64,000 bases of DNA from contig JAGGNK010006559.1 in the NCBI GenBank assembly GCA_017590115.1, positions 8,483,784-8,547,783 on the forward strand, written 5' to 3'. Numbering within the stretch: the stretch's first letter is position 1; every line of letters starts with the position of its first letter. Origin of the DNA: Montifringilla adamsi. Its lineage: Eukaryota; Chordata; Aves; Passeriformes; Passeridae. The position numbers and the translations under genes were made by a program. Below the pieces are notes generated by a model. That model made no database searches. It was not told where the DNA came from and saw only the letters and a program-made list of their open reading frames with translations. Shown piece by piece: positions 24,220 to 36,520 of this stretch.

Positions 24220-27200
24220 TCTCTTTCTTTTTCTCCTCCTCAGGTGTATATCCTGGACATTTGTATCCTGAACAAACCCAGGAAGTGAAAAAATCAAGCA
24301 CTCCCAGCTGCAGAACTTCACAATTCTAGATATGTCCTTTTGTGCATTTCTCTTTTCTTTCCTTACTCTTGCAATCTTGAGGGAAAGAAGAGAAAAAACC
24401 CCAAAACCCCAAAACAACCTGTCAAGCAGATGAACTGGAAAGGGAAGAATTAGGAAGAGGGAACATATTTCCACAGTTCTGTTGCTGTATGCTCACTTTC
24501 CTGTGCTGATTACAGGCTTTGCTAAACATCAGCCAGGTCCTGTCCCTTCTTTCTTACTGCCTTCCTCCATTTTTCTCATTAGTCTGTACCTCTTAATTTC
24601 TCTTAACTTTGTCCTTCTCCCTTTGCTACACTGATAAACAACATCCATCAGAAGACAAAAAGAAAATGAAACTTCTTTAAACAAAATATGGTACTGACAC
24701 AGTGCTTGCCAACTATGTCTGTTCTTTCAGCTTGTGCAAGTTATTCTTTTTCAATAGTTTTCTGTCTTGCTTATTTATATTACATGCTTTTTGGGGCAGG
24801 GACAGCCTAACTTCTCAGTTAGACTAACTTTTTGAAGTACTTAGCAGATGGCTCCCTTCTCAGTTTTTTTTCTTTTACTTTTTTTTCTTCCCAAAGCACT
24901 TGGATAAGTGATATTATGTTCTTCTCTATGTTCAAGGCTGAACTTAAAGTATCATTTTACTCTATCTGGAGCTTAATTCAGCTCCAAGCATTGAAGCAGT
25001 GATTTAAAGATGACTAACCCCCTGAATACTGTAGGAATACTAATACAAGTAAATTTTTTGTCCTGTTTAGAATCCTTTAGTAAATTTGGGTTCTATGGTG
25101 TACATTTTTAAATTCTCCACTCTTTCTGGGAAAGCCATCCTAGTCCATGAAAATACTTTTAGATATTTTGCAGGTTTGATATGAAAAAAAATGCAGTTAT
25201 TATCACAGCCTGTAATGAAAAGGTAATTTATACTCATATATATTTTAAAATGTTTAAATTTTCATGTTATCTTTAGAACTAACTCTTCAAAAATGTAATG
25301 GTACAAAGAAAACCTGTACAAACTACTCTGGGAAAACATTGCCACCTGAATTATAATCTTAGCTGTGTTATTTTCTGATAACTAATTTTTTCAGAATTCA
25401 AAAATCCCCCCATTTCTAAGTATTGCTAATTATATAAAGGATAAAATTTTCTTTATGTGAAAAAAGGGCCGGAGTGAGGCAGTGAAATACATGACATCTT
25501 TGCTCTGCAAATAATTCTTGTATTTTGTGATCTTTTGAATCTCACAAATTTTGCAGCAATTTTTTTGGTGTGTTAAAATTCCTTCTTTATATGAAGAGAT
25601 GAAAATTTGCATATATTTTTGTATAATTGACTTATCCTGTATTTTCCACTAGAAATACTTTTGTAAACAAATATCTCCTCAGCAGTGACTTACAAAAAAG
25701 TTCATTATTTTTTCAGTATGCCTTTAAAATTATTTCAAAAGTGTTCTAGAAGCAAATAGTTGGAAATGCCAACCCAATTTTACTGATAGTGTACTGTAGT
25801 CTGAGGAAGAAAACCATGAATTTGGAGTTATTTTTGCCTTTAATGGAAGCTACTAGAATGATGGATGTGGTTAGAATATCCAACAGAATAACTGTACATT
25901 TAGGAAAAATTGTCTGGGAAAAAGGTGAAGAGAATTTACATGTTTTAAAGCGCACCTATTTCTGAATCTCTTTTTAGTCTCTGTTCAATGTTTCTTGAAC
26001 ACCTGAATGTTTGAAAAAATTAATCAAGGTAGGATGGTAGTCAGTGATGGCTACAAACTACAGTGTCCTACATGAGAACAGGATCATTAGTTCCTTAAGT
26101 ACCTGTCTGATATGTTAGCATTACACATTACCATCAAACTGTGTTACTGAAGCAGCAGATGGTTAAATTCTTACATCACAGAGCTTTCTGAACACTGTCA
26201 GCATTGCTAAAGTAGTCATTTAAATAATTAAAAAGTGATGTGTATAATCAGAAATCTCATCTGGACAAAGAAATTTCTGATAAGGAAACTAATCAATAAA
26301 TGCTTGTATGCATATCAGCAACCACAGCCTCTTATGCTTTATTATGCATGAACAATTAAGCCCTTTACACAAATCCCTATGTAAGCTGAAAGCTTTAATG
26401 AGTACAATGTCACAGATCTCAGAAGAGTTCTGATCTAAATTATTTATCAGTAGAAATGTGACTGATAGATAGATTTAACTAGATTTTCCCAAATCCGATG
26501 TATTGAGAAAGAAGGCACAAAATAAGCCAAACTTTCATCCACCAGTCTGACTCTCTGTGGTGTGCAGACTTCAGCAGAACCCTGACATGTCTCAGTTACA
26601 GTCAATATCAGTCTTACAGGGGCGTTGAGGTGAAAACCATAAAGAATTGTGTCAAAGATGGGCAGATGAGAGCTGTAATTCTGGAGTTCTGAGCCTCCAG
26701 GTCAGACAAGGGAGTGGAGCAAACTTTGCCCTGATTACCTGGGGACTATAAGCACTGAAAAAGTAAGTGAGGAAACAAAAGGCAGCATATAAAAAGATGA
26801 AAAATTGCTGAAGCCTCCTGCTTACAGTTGAGACCTTTCTTGTTGAGGGTAACAGCCCCAGTGTTTTACAAAATATGTGCAGAGCACATTGACAGGGAAA
26901 AGGCCATCATTCCAGATGTGACAGCATATGGTAAACAACTGGAACTGGGGTTATCATCTATGAAGAATCCTTATGTTACTCTTCTAATATCAGTCATAAA
27001 TCTGGTTCACTTTCTGATAAGAATTACCTTCTATCAGAGTAATATGGTATATACCATACAAACATTGGCATCACACCTGTTCTACAGTATTTTCTGAGAC
27101 AAAACTGGGAAAACAAACGCATTGTCAACTAAGCAGAAATGCAGCTTTCCCCGTACAAAGAGAAACAATTTCTATAGTCGATATGTTCTAAAATATCCTG

Positions 27201-28571
27201 CAAAATATAGAAATGTATTGTGCTTGAAGATTTTTTACTTTCAGAAACTGCTGGAAAAAACTACCAGCTGTTACCTCTCTGGGGTCAATCCACATTGCAC
27301 TGGTGTGAGAGTAGAATGAGTCCCTACATGAAGAAGAGACATTAGTGTTGGCAGATATCCTGGGATAGGGAATCTTAGAGTGTTTGGCAGTGCAGGAGAG
27401 AGAGAAGTGGGTGGGTAATAAGGCAGATTGTCAAAGTTTGAATAGAAGAATAGAATAGAAGAAAGAGGCAAAGAGTGAAAGAATTCCCAAATGAAAGAGC
27501 TCTTCTGTATATTATAACACACACACTGAAGCCTGCATGCCTTATGTAAATATTAAAACAAAACAAAACAAAAAACCCCAACCAAACAAAAACCCTACCA
27601 AAAATAGTATTTGTGTTAATATGGATATATTACTTGCCTGTTAGAGATTGTAAATAGCAAGGTTTATTATTCTGTGGTTAAAAAATTATAAATAACTAAA
27701 TAGTAGCAAGCTACATGTGTTAAATGCATAGGAAGTATATAAAATACACTAAAACTCTGAAATCAGGAGAACTTGTCTTGGCCTTTTGACCAAGGCTGAC
27801 AAACATATGTGAGTTATTTTTCTTCTCCATCCTGCGCTGTGTTGCGTGTGTTTTGTGTGTGGGGTTGTTGTTCCAGCATCTTCCGATGTCTGTCTTATTG
27901 AAGAAAGAATGGGGCAAAAAACTCATTTTGGAAAACTTCAGCGGAGCTTGAGTAGCATGAAACAAGTAGCAGCAGACAGAGAAAATATAAAAACATCTCA
28001 AACCACTTTTGAATGTTTGGCCTGGAATTTCTGATGGTGACAGATGTGTGTTGGATGAATGAACTCACGTAGGAGGAACTTCTGCTTGCGCTTCTCCATA
28101 CACAGGTCTGGAAAACCCTAGATAAGAGACTATGTGTGTCTTGTAAAACCTTTTTGTTCCAGCAGGATTAAATTGAAATTTTCCAGAGAAGCCAATTCTA
28201 CCACCACATGATTGGATCTCCTACGCAATTCAATGAAATTTCTTGTTTTTGTAAAACTACTGCAACAGTGGATTTGGGATCCTGAATCTTTCATGGTGTA
28301 ATTTAATATATAAAAAGAAAAAAAAAAAGTGCAAAGCAACTTTTCTCTTTTTGCACAGGTTTTTGTGCAGATGTAACTTGAGAAGGATGGATAAATGTAG
28401 GGGAGATCTTTGGTTTCTGACTTCTTTTTGCCTCTTGTCTCCCCAAAAGAGTCAAAGTGTTGGTTCTTCTAAGGTGATCCAGCAAGACTTGAAAGATCAC
28501 TTTTGAGGGGTGTGGGAGTATGTGCAAAGATTAATTATATGACTTTTTTGTAGTCCTTAAATGGACATACA
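24220..28571. other. AT-rich non-coding stretch
   Basis: No gene or interspersed repeat recognised. A short CCCCAAAA doublet occurs near 24398-24413 and an AAAAC-rich tract at 27554-27598. Confidence 0.5.
27554..27598. repeat. (AAAAC)n / A-C rich low-complexity tract
   Basis: Four AAAAC units followed by irregular A/C sequence. Confidence 0.85.
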
Positions 28572-28866
28572 AGAGACTTGTAGAGGGACTTTTTGCAAGG
28601 GTGTGTAGTGACAAGACAAGAGACAATGGCTTCAATCTGAAAGAGAGTAAGTTTAGGTTAGATATTGGGGAAACATTCTTTACCATGAAGGTGGTGGGAC
28701 ATGAAACACAGAAGTTGTGGATGCCTCATCCCTGGAAGTGTTCAAGGTCAGGTCAGATGGAGGTCTGATCAAGCTTAGTCTAGTAGATATCCCAGTCCAT
28801 GGGGTGGGAGCTGGTACTAGATGTTGTTTATGATTCCTTCCAACCCAAATTATCCTATGATTCTAA
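28572..28866 (+). mobile_element. CR1 LINE, 3' end fragment, plus strand
   Basis: Recognisable CR1 blocks in order: 'GGGACTTTTTGCAAGG', 'AGACAATGGCTTCAATCTGA', 'CATCCCTGGAAGTGTTCAAG', 'CCTTCCAACCCAAAT' and a decayed terminal octamer CCTATGATTCTA near 28854-28865. About 295 bp, 5'-truncated and non-functional. It is more diverged than the copy at 15.4 kb. Confidence 0.94.
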
Positions 28867-29340
28867 GTCTCTGTAACAAATAGCAAAATAGGATGACTAT
28901 TAACTATGAATACAAATTGGAAACTAAAAATGGTGAAAAGCTGATAAAGAAGCAAAAAGACAAAAGGAAAACTGTAGAACCTATCAGATAAGAGAGGTTT
29001 TTACCTACACTGAGAAAAAAAAAGAAATCCTAATAACTTTTCCCTTATTAGATTGAAAAGATATATCATAAATAATACATATTTCCCTCTTCTATTGAAT
29101 AAATATTTCTGCTCTCTATTTGAAAAAATGAAATAAGAACAGTCATTTCCAAGGCTGCTGATGAAATACTTTTCACACTAACAGTAAATCAGAAGCTGCA
29201 ACTCGTATAGCAGGATAGTTTTAAAACAACAGATCTGAGCAAAGGTGAAAAATGAAAAAAGCAAGAAGCATCCTAGTATCTCAGTGTTGATTTCCAATAC
29301 ATCTTAAAACAATTAGGAAATTCCAGATGATTGAAAAGCA

Positions 29341-29376
29341 AGGAAAAAAAAAAGAAAAAGGAGAAAAAGAAAAAAT
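29341..29376. repeat. A-rich low-complexity tract
   Basis: A runs broken by single or paired G. Confidence 0.85.
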
Positions 29377-32321
29377 TCAGCACTTTAATTTTTAAAAATA
29401 TACAAATGTGATGACTCGATTATCTATATAATTCTCCTATTGATTCTGTGTAAACTACTCAAATAGTTTAAGTAGGACTCTATTTATAGAAGACGATAAA
29501 GTTATCTCCAATTAGCCTTAGTTTACAGTAGCCAGATATTACCCAGAATTATCCCTGGTGAGTTTAAAAGTGAGATTCTTGGAGGATCGTTATAGCTTTA
29601 TTATTCAGCATTACTGAAAACACTTCTCAGATATACAGTTCAGAAACTGACTTAAAATATGGAGGGGTTTCAGAGCAGAGGTATAAAAAATTTGGAAAGT
29701 ACATAGCAGTACAATATGGTGCCCTGGGCATCTAGGATATCACAGAGAAGAATTGGAACTGATAGTCACAGAGTTAATGAAGAACAGATATGAGATAAGC
29801 AGAAGACTCTGATATAGCAGAAAAGGTATGAAAATATCAGATGTTTGGAAATAAAGAAATAGAATAAAGACTCAATTTTACTGTGATATAATGGACTCTT
29901 GGAGCAAACATTTAGATTGTGGGTAAATCTCTGATGAGAGAGGATTAATAGAAATACATAAATACATAAATTTGCTATATTTTAGTAGGCCCATGTGATC
30001 CTTCCAGTGGCTTCAGTAAATGCAAAAACAGACTACATGCATAACTATCCACCTCCTGTGAGAAACAGTTCATTGTTTATGGTCTGCTTATGGGCTGCTG
30101 GCTTATGAGTGCATCATTATGATTTTTATTCTTATTTCCTAGAAATTTAAATCAGAAGGGACTATGAAGTCACTGTTTTCTTGCTTAGATGTTGTAGGGG
30201 ATTGCTCATCCTTCACTAAGCCTATATTATGCTTTTTAAAACCTCAATTAATCAAATATAGAATGGCAAATAACAAACATGATTTCCATATAAAACTTTT
30301 AGTCAAAGATCTGTGCAAATATTTCTGTAAGATTGGGCTTTTTTTTTCAGAGAATATAGCAAGGCACAGAAATTAACAGGGCAGTTTTAAATGAGAAAGC
30401 TGAGAAGTTATAGCATTGTGCAGGTATTTGACTTGTTTATTTGAGAGCTTAATAGGTTTTTATAAAGCATAATCATTGGGGATTTATGGTCAGGAAAGCA
30501 TAAGTATCTTTAGCCCTTAAATTTAGAGGGAAGAATCCCAGCAAAGAGGAAAATTAGGGGATGTGGATGCCAAAAAGGAAGACAGTCACCCGCAGTAGAT
30601 TAGGGACGAACAATCCTGTGACTGAGCCAGAATGATTGAAGTCAGTGGCTTTTTGCCCTTATCAGGAGCTAGCAAGTTATGGGCTTGAAATCAACTGCAA
30701 TGAGACTGGATTAGTCAGTTGGATTAGTTCAAAATGCCTCATAATGGCACCATAAAGTATCCCAATGACTCTCTATTAGGAGTAAATCCTTAGCTGTAAA
30801 TTATGATTAGGATTAAACACAAGGCCAGTTGACAGTTGTCAGCAGAGAGGCAGGGACGTCCAGGTGCAGAGTGAACTCCTCTGAAAGAACTCTTTCCTGT
30901 GTGCTCATCCATCCACGTATTCAGACCACTGGAGCAAGGATTAATTCCAGCATTCTGGTAGGCATTTATTTCCAAGATGTATTAGAGGTGGTTTTGCACA
31001 GTTAGAACAGCCTGCCTGAACAATATAATTCCAATCAGAGGACGTGAGAAACCATCTTGATATATCATCTTAGGTCATCCAAAAGTTGCTGCTGCTGTCC
31101 CTGGTGCCTTTTCTTTCTCTTTTAGAACATATCAAGATATTAATTTATTATAAAAATTTCATGAGGATGATGCTTTCAATTTTCCAGGATGCAGTACATA
31201 AATTTACTGGACTGGAAAAATATGCACTGACTTTTGTACAGTCACTGGAAAGCTTTAGACCTGATGAAAGATTAGCTGATCTCTGCTATTTCTTGTCATT
31301 TAAAATCCAGCATTTCTGGAGTTAGCTTTAAATTGGATTAAAAACATATATCTGAGGAAAATTGTCTCCTAACAGCTAGAGTGTCTTACAGTTTAGGGAT
31401 GAATCAGATCTTCACTGAATGTGGGTTTTGTGCAATGAAAAGCCGGATTTGAATTCAACTGCATGATTTGACCAAAATATCACTCTATCATATTATCAAA
31501 GGTTAGAAGTTAACCTTTTACTGTTCATTGCTTTGTCTTCTAAACATACTGGCTTGATTGCAGTCTGCTTTGCGCTGTCACTCTGAGACAAGCACTTTGA
31601 ACTTGTTTATTCATATTGACAACAGGTTTAAACAGGTTGGCATTGCTATACTGTGATCAAAGAAGTAATCATTTGTGGAATAACAATGCACAGAACATTC
31701 TCATTATGTACTATGCTTTCATGGATGCTGCACATTAAACTGAATATCACATTTGGAGGAGATAATTCAGAATCAGAAATCCAGAATCGTAATATAGTTT
31801 TCTCTCTTTGTCTGGATATCAGGAAATTATACAAATGAGAGTGGAAGTTGGCATTAAAACACTGCTAAGTCTTAGTCACAACATCCTTTAAGAATGCCTG
31901 TCTGATTGCTTATTGAAAACCAGGGAACAATGAACCTCCTGAACAAGAAACACCAGCAAAAGGAACATTTTCTAAATAAGAGACTGCTTAAGAGTATGGG
32001 TGTCTAATTGTTTATTTCCAGTCATTTATACTGTATTTTTAACAACTATATATATTGGGATAGAACAATTATCAAGGATATCAAAACAAAATTAGAATAT
32101 TTGAAATGTACACAAACAGATTGATATGAATTAAAATTGCAAACTAAAAGGGACTAAGAAGAAGCATTGATAATAAGTCAAGGAAAAAACCCCAACGATA
32201 TAGTGGAAAAGAAAGCACATCTTGAAGTTAAATGGTGCAAAAGCCATCAGGTTTTACTTTATTCAGGGGTCAAGCATTCCTAATGTTTCAGTTTGCTCTC
32301 CTTTTTTAATCTCAAGTTATC

Positions 32322-32349
32322 ATTTGAACAGTCAGGAGACTGTTCAAAT
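32322..32349. repeat. Perfect 12-bp inverted repeat, AGGA loop
   Basis: Arms 32322-32333 and 32338-32349 are exact reverse complements. The 4-nt spacer is AGGA, the same spacer as in the large palindrome at 9399-9512. Confidence 0.9.
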
Positions 32350-35018
32350 AGAATGACCTTAGAGCAACTTGGAAGTAACTTAGCTGAGAATTGTCAGTCT
32401 CCCTGACTGGGTAGTGGGAAGGAAGGGGCTCCTCTGGGGGCATCAAATCTAAATTGTTTCTGAAGATTTCTAACTGCGCTGTAACTCCAGAAGTCAAGTT
32501 AACTGCCTAATGTTGGCAATACTTTCCTTAGGTGCCCAGACTAATGCACTGTAATTTGAAAGAACTTTCAACTTTACTTCAATGTGTACCTCAGTGCATC
32601 CACACTTTCAGAAGAGAGTTTGGGCGTGACCTTCTTTCTGATTGATGTCCCTGAAGTGTCTGAGAGAGATGAACTGCTGCTAAGGCCAGCTTTCCAAAGA
32701 TGGAGAGTAGAACCGTGAAAGACAATCATTTTGTGAAGCATTGAACTGGAAAGGACCAATTCACATGAAAGACCTCTCAATGCCAAGGAGTTCAGTAATT
32801 CCTGAGTTTTCCAGAAAAAAATCCTAAAGAAAAAGCTAGGTCATTTGAACTGGAATGTTCTCTTCCAATTCAAAGTGCATGAAACATGTTCACCTTGGGG
32901 TTCCACAGCCAATATGCTCTACATTTCCTCTAATGGTAAAAAGTTACATTTGGGCAACTGCATCAGCATAATTCAAAGAGAGAAAATGTCACGTGGGATT
33001 AGACTAATCATCAATCTATACTGGTATCCTATAGTGGCCAACAACAGATGTTTCAGAGGCAGATATGAAACCTCTGTGGTGAGAAATTCTGTAATGCCAT
33101 GTAAGTGATTCTTTCTATCCAGGGCACAAATTTTTGACATATACTACACATTTCTTATTAAAAAAATATGAATGGATGATCATTTTGCCTCATCTAAGGT
33201 AGCAGCAGTGTACCCTGTGAAAAGCACTGCAACTTTATTCCCTCTTGTCATTTAGAAGGGGATTTTAGAAGCATTTGAATGTCACTGGAAAATAAATGAG
33301 TCTATGTTCCTACCAGCCTGGGACTTTTGTTTGCTGCATTCTGTCAGATTGGTGGCCAGCTTGAAACAAGCTATCTCAGAAGGTCACACAAAAAGGTGTG
33401 AAGGTGAAATAACATGGTCTTTTCTGGGGTAATAATGGCACTTCATTTCTTCAAGTTAGTGCAGGAAAGAAACGTAAGTTGTAACCAATATTCCTATTTG
33501 CCCTTTTGAATATCCTGCATTAGGTCTGCCTTACCATCTGAGACCAATCTACAGAAAGAAATGATACCTGCTTAGATGAAGCTATTACCTCTTTATTATA
33601 AAAACCTCAGCTTATTTATGAGAAGCAGGCAAACAATATGTTTATGTGATGAAACTCAATTCTTCAGTATAATGGGAAATACAGAATAGTTTTACACTCT
33701 TTTTGCATTACTGTGTCTTAGTATAATTTACAGTATCTTGCTGCAGTAACTAGAAGTGAGCCAAACCTATGAATTCAGCAAATCTGGGATATGTTCAAAT
33801 TTGTAAATAGTTGTAGGGCATTTTGCCTATCTCACCCTGAAGAAGAGGTGGAGACTAAATATTGTTCTGGTTCCATCAAAAATACAGTTCTTAAAATATT
33901 TGATTCAAATACATGTAAGCAGTAAATTTGTTTAAAGACATTAACCTTCCACTGAAAGGATCAAGCAGGCTAATATGCCTCCAACTTACTGTATGTATTA
34001 AATTCACAAGTAAAAATTGTACAAATCTTTAGATTTACAGAGACCTGCATCTGCTCCAGAATTATCAATTGTTGGTGCTGCTGACAAATGAAAAAACCTA
34101 ATTTTTTTATAAGACAAAGAGATAAGGAAAAAAAATTCTGTGCTTGCCTTCCTTGTTATACAGAGGAAGGTTTCACACACAGGAAAAAACAGAAGGTCTA
34201 TTCCTGCAGAAGCATAAGGGAAACATGAAGACAGCGTGATAAATGTGATCAACACTGTTCCCTGAACGGGATTTTGCATCTTTGATCAGCAACAGATACA
34301 CAAGATGATAGGGTTTAGTATAGCTTTCATGTAAGACTTTTCTATTTTATATAAGGCCAAATGTGATGCACAAATACTCCTGGATGAAATTTTCCCTCCA
34401 GAATGAGATACTTAATTCCAAAAGCATGGGAAAGAGGGAGGGAAGTGACCTCTAATTACTCTCAATTTTATATAACCTGGTCTTATCAGTAGAGAACAAC
34501 CTTTAGGAGATGACTGGTTGTGTATAGTCTTTGAAGTCGGGTGCTGGAAATGTAATTCACCAGATTTGAAAATGTTTGAAAATCCATTGTCCTTCAAACT
34601 TGTAGAAATTCCCCTCTGATTTTCAGCTTAAGATGAGTACATATTATACACTGGTTTCTAACTGTACTTCTTCAATTGCATTTGATGTGCAGGGACATGA
34701 AATAAGTGCAGATGAAGTGCCTTTGTTTTTTTCCCCATTCAGTCTTAATTACCCTGATGACTTGTACATTTCCCAGTTGTTAAATAAACTTGGCTTATGG
34801 CAGATATTACAACTTTGTTATACCGATGTTTCATGTGGCATTGAACCTTACTGGTATAAAAAGGTGTGAATAAAATTGTGTATATAAACAGTAGGAAAAG
34901 TAAAATTTATCTGAGGAACTTCAGCACATCTTCTCCTGATAATTATAGTCTAAAAATTTAAAACAAAGATAGAAAGCCTTAAGAAGGTCTACCGATTTCT
35001 AATGTAGGCCTGAATGAA

Positions 35019-36140
35019 TCACAGAATCAGAGAATCATTGGGGTTGGAAGGGACCTCTGGAAACCATCTTGTACAATCCCTCTGCCAGGGCAGGGTCACC
35101 AAGAGCAGGTAACACAAGAATGGGTCCAGGTGGCTTTTCAACATCCCCAGAGAGGGGCACTCCATGACCTCCCTGGGCAGCCACTTGCATTGCTCTGTAA
35201 AGAAGTTTTTCATGTTGAGGTGGAGTTTGTCTGTTTTAGTTTATGGCCATTACTATATGTCTTGTCACTTGCCATCACTGAAAAAAATATGGCACCATTC
35301 TCTTGGCACTCTTCTTTTTGATATTTGTATGTATTGATGAGATCCCCTTTCAGTCTTCTATAGACTAAACAGGTCCATCTCCCACAGTTTCTCTCCATAA
35401 GAGAGATGCTCTACATCCCTAACTATCTTTTTGGCCCCCCACTGCACCCTCTTCAGTAGCTTCTTGTCTACTTTGAACTGTGGAGACCAAAATTGAGCAC
35501 AACACTCCAGATATGGGCTCACTAGGGTTAAAGAGAGAAGAAGGATCATTTCCCTTGACCTTCTGGCCATACTCTTCTCTATGCACTCCAGGATCCCATT
35601 GACCCTCCTGGCCACAAGGGCATTGTTGGCTCATGGCCAGCTTGTCACGCACAAGGACTCCAAGGTCCTTCTCTGCAGAGTTGCTCTCTAGAAATTGAGC
35701 CCCAACCTGTGTTGGTACTTGCAGTTATTTCTCCCCAGGTGCAGGACACTGCACTTGCCTTTGTTGAACCTGATTAAGCTCCTCTCTGCTCAATTCTCCA
35801 GCCTTTTAAGGTCCCAATTAATGGCAACAGAGCCTTCAGGTGTATCAGCCATTCCCCCCAGTTTTGCATCATCATCAAACTTGCTTAGGGTGCATTAGAT
35901 CCGTTTGCCTACATTGTTAATAAGCAAGATCAATAAGGCTGGACCTAGTATTGATCCCTGGGGAATACCACTGACTATAGGCCTCCAAATGGGTTCTACT
36001 CCACTGATCATGACCCTCTGATTTCTGCCATTCAGCCAGTTCTTGATCCCTCCCACTGTCCATTCATCCAACAAATGTCCTGAACTTACCTACAAGGATG
36101 TTATGGGAGAGAGTGTAGGCAGAGAACACCCACCGCTCTC
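35019..36140 (-). pseudogene. CR1 ORF2 reverse transcriptase remnant (C-terminal part)
   Basis: ORF2 of CR1 encodes the endonuclease/reverse transcriptase that copies the element into new sites; only the C-terminal part is left. On the minus strand, 35949-35975 reads VSGIPQGSI (palm motif B) and, in the same frame, 35868-35879 reads FDDD within KFDDDAKLGG, where active copies have FADD (motif C). Further along, three open segments follow the family's C-terminal order: 35358-35615 (85 codons), then 35210-35398 in another frame, then 35019-35213 back in the first frame. So at least two frameshifts occurred, near 35360-35398 and near 35210. Stop codons interrupt the upstream palm region. The frame runs to the very 3' end, leaving almost no 3' UTR. 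It cannot make a working enzyme. Confidence 0.9.
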
Positions 36141-36520
36141 CCCTTTTTGACCCATCCTGCCTTGCCATCACAGAAGTCTATGAATGGTCAAGCATGATTT
36201 ACTTTTGCTGAATCCATGTTGACTACTCCTGATGATCTTTTCTTTTATTTCCTTTGTGATGACCTCCAAAATTATCTACTCTGTTATCTTTCCAGTGATG
36301 GAGGTGTGCCTGACTTCTAACTGTAGCATCCCGGGTCCTCCTTCTTGCAGGAGGCCCTTTTCTGAGGATGTGAGTAACACTGGCCTTCCTTTAGTAATTG
36401 AACATTTTCTCCTATTCTCTGTGATTTTTCAAAGATAATGGAGAGTGGCTTAACAACATCTGCCAGCTCTCTTAGCAACTATGGCTTCATTCCAACATAG
36501 TCCATGGATTTATCTGTCTT
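35019..36520 (-). mobile_element. CR1 LINE, 1.5-kb 3' half, minus strand
   Basis: Its 3' end lies at the left (TCACAGAATCAGAGAATCAT, 35019-35038) and it extends right through the coding half of ORF2. Translating the minus strand gives the order expected of a CR1 reverse transcriptase: palm motifs around 35949-35975 and 35868-35879, then the C-terminal region, then a coding end very close to the 3' terminus. The right-hand boundary near 36520 is where recognisable homology fades. The copy is 5'-truncated and broken by stops and frameshifts. It is the longest retroelement copy in the window. Confidence 0.95.

Larger units (their letters stand above)
28867..35018. other. AT-rich non-coding stretch
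   Basis: No gene or interspersed repeat recognised in about 6 kb. It contains an A-rich tract (29341-29376) and a perfect 12-bp hairpin (32322-32349). Confidence 0.5.

Noticed and set aside
24398..24413. CCCCAAAA doublet resembling a ciliate-type telomere repeat
   Set aside because: Only two units, in A/C-rich DNA.
24029..24474. Pro-Phe and Gly-Lys repeat proteins on opposite strands
   Set aside because: Both come from the CTTTCC hexamer array.
26828..27097. 89-codon frame that looks less repetitive than most
   Set aside because: No domain, no exon boundaries and no supporting context. Length is within chance for the window.
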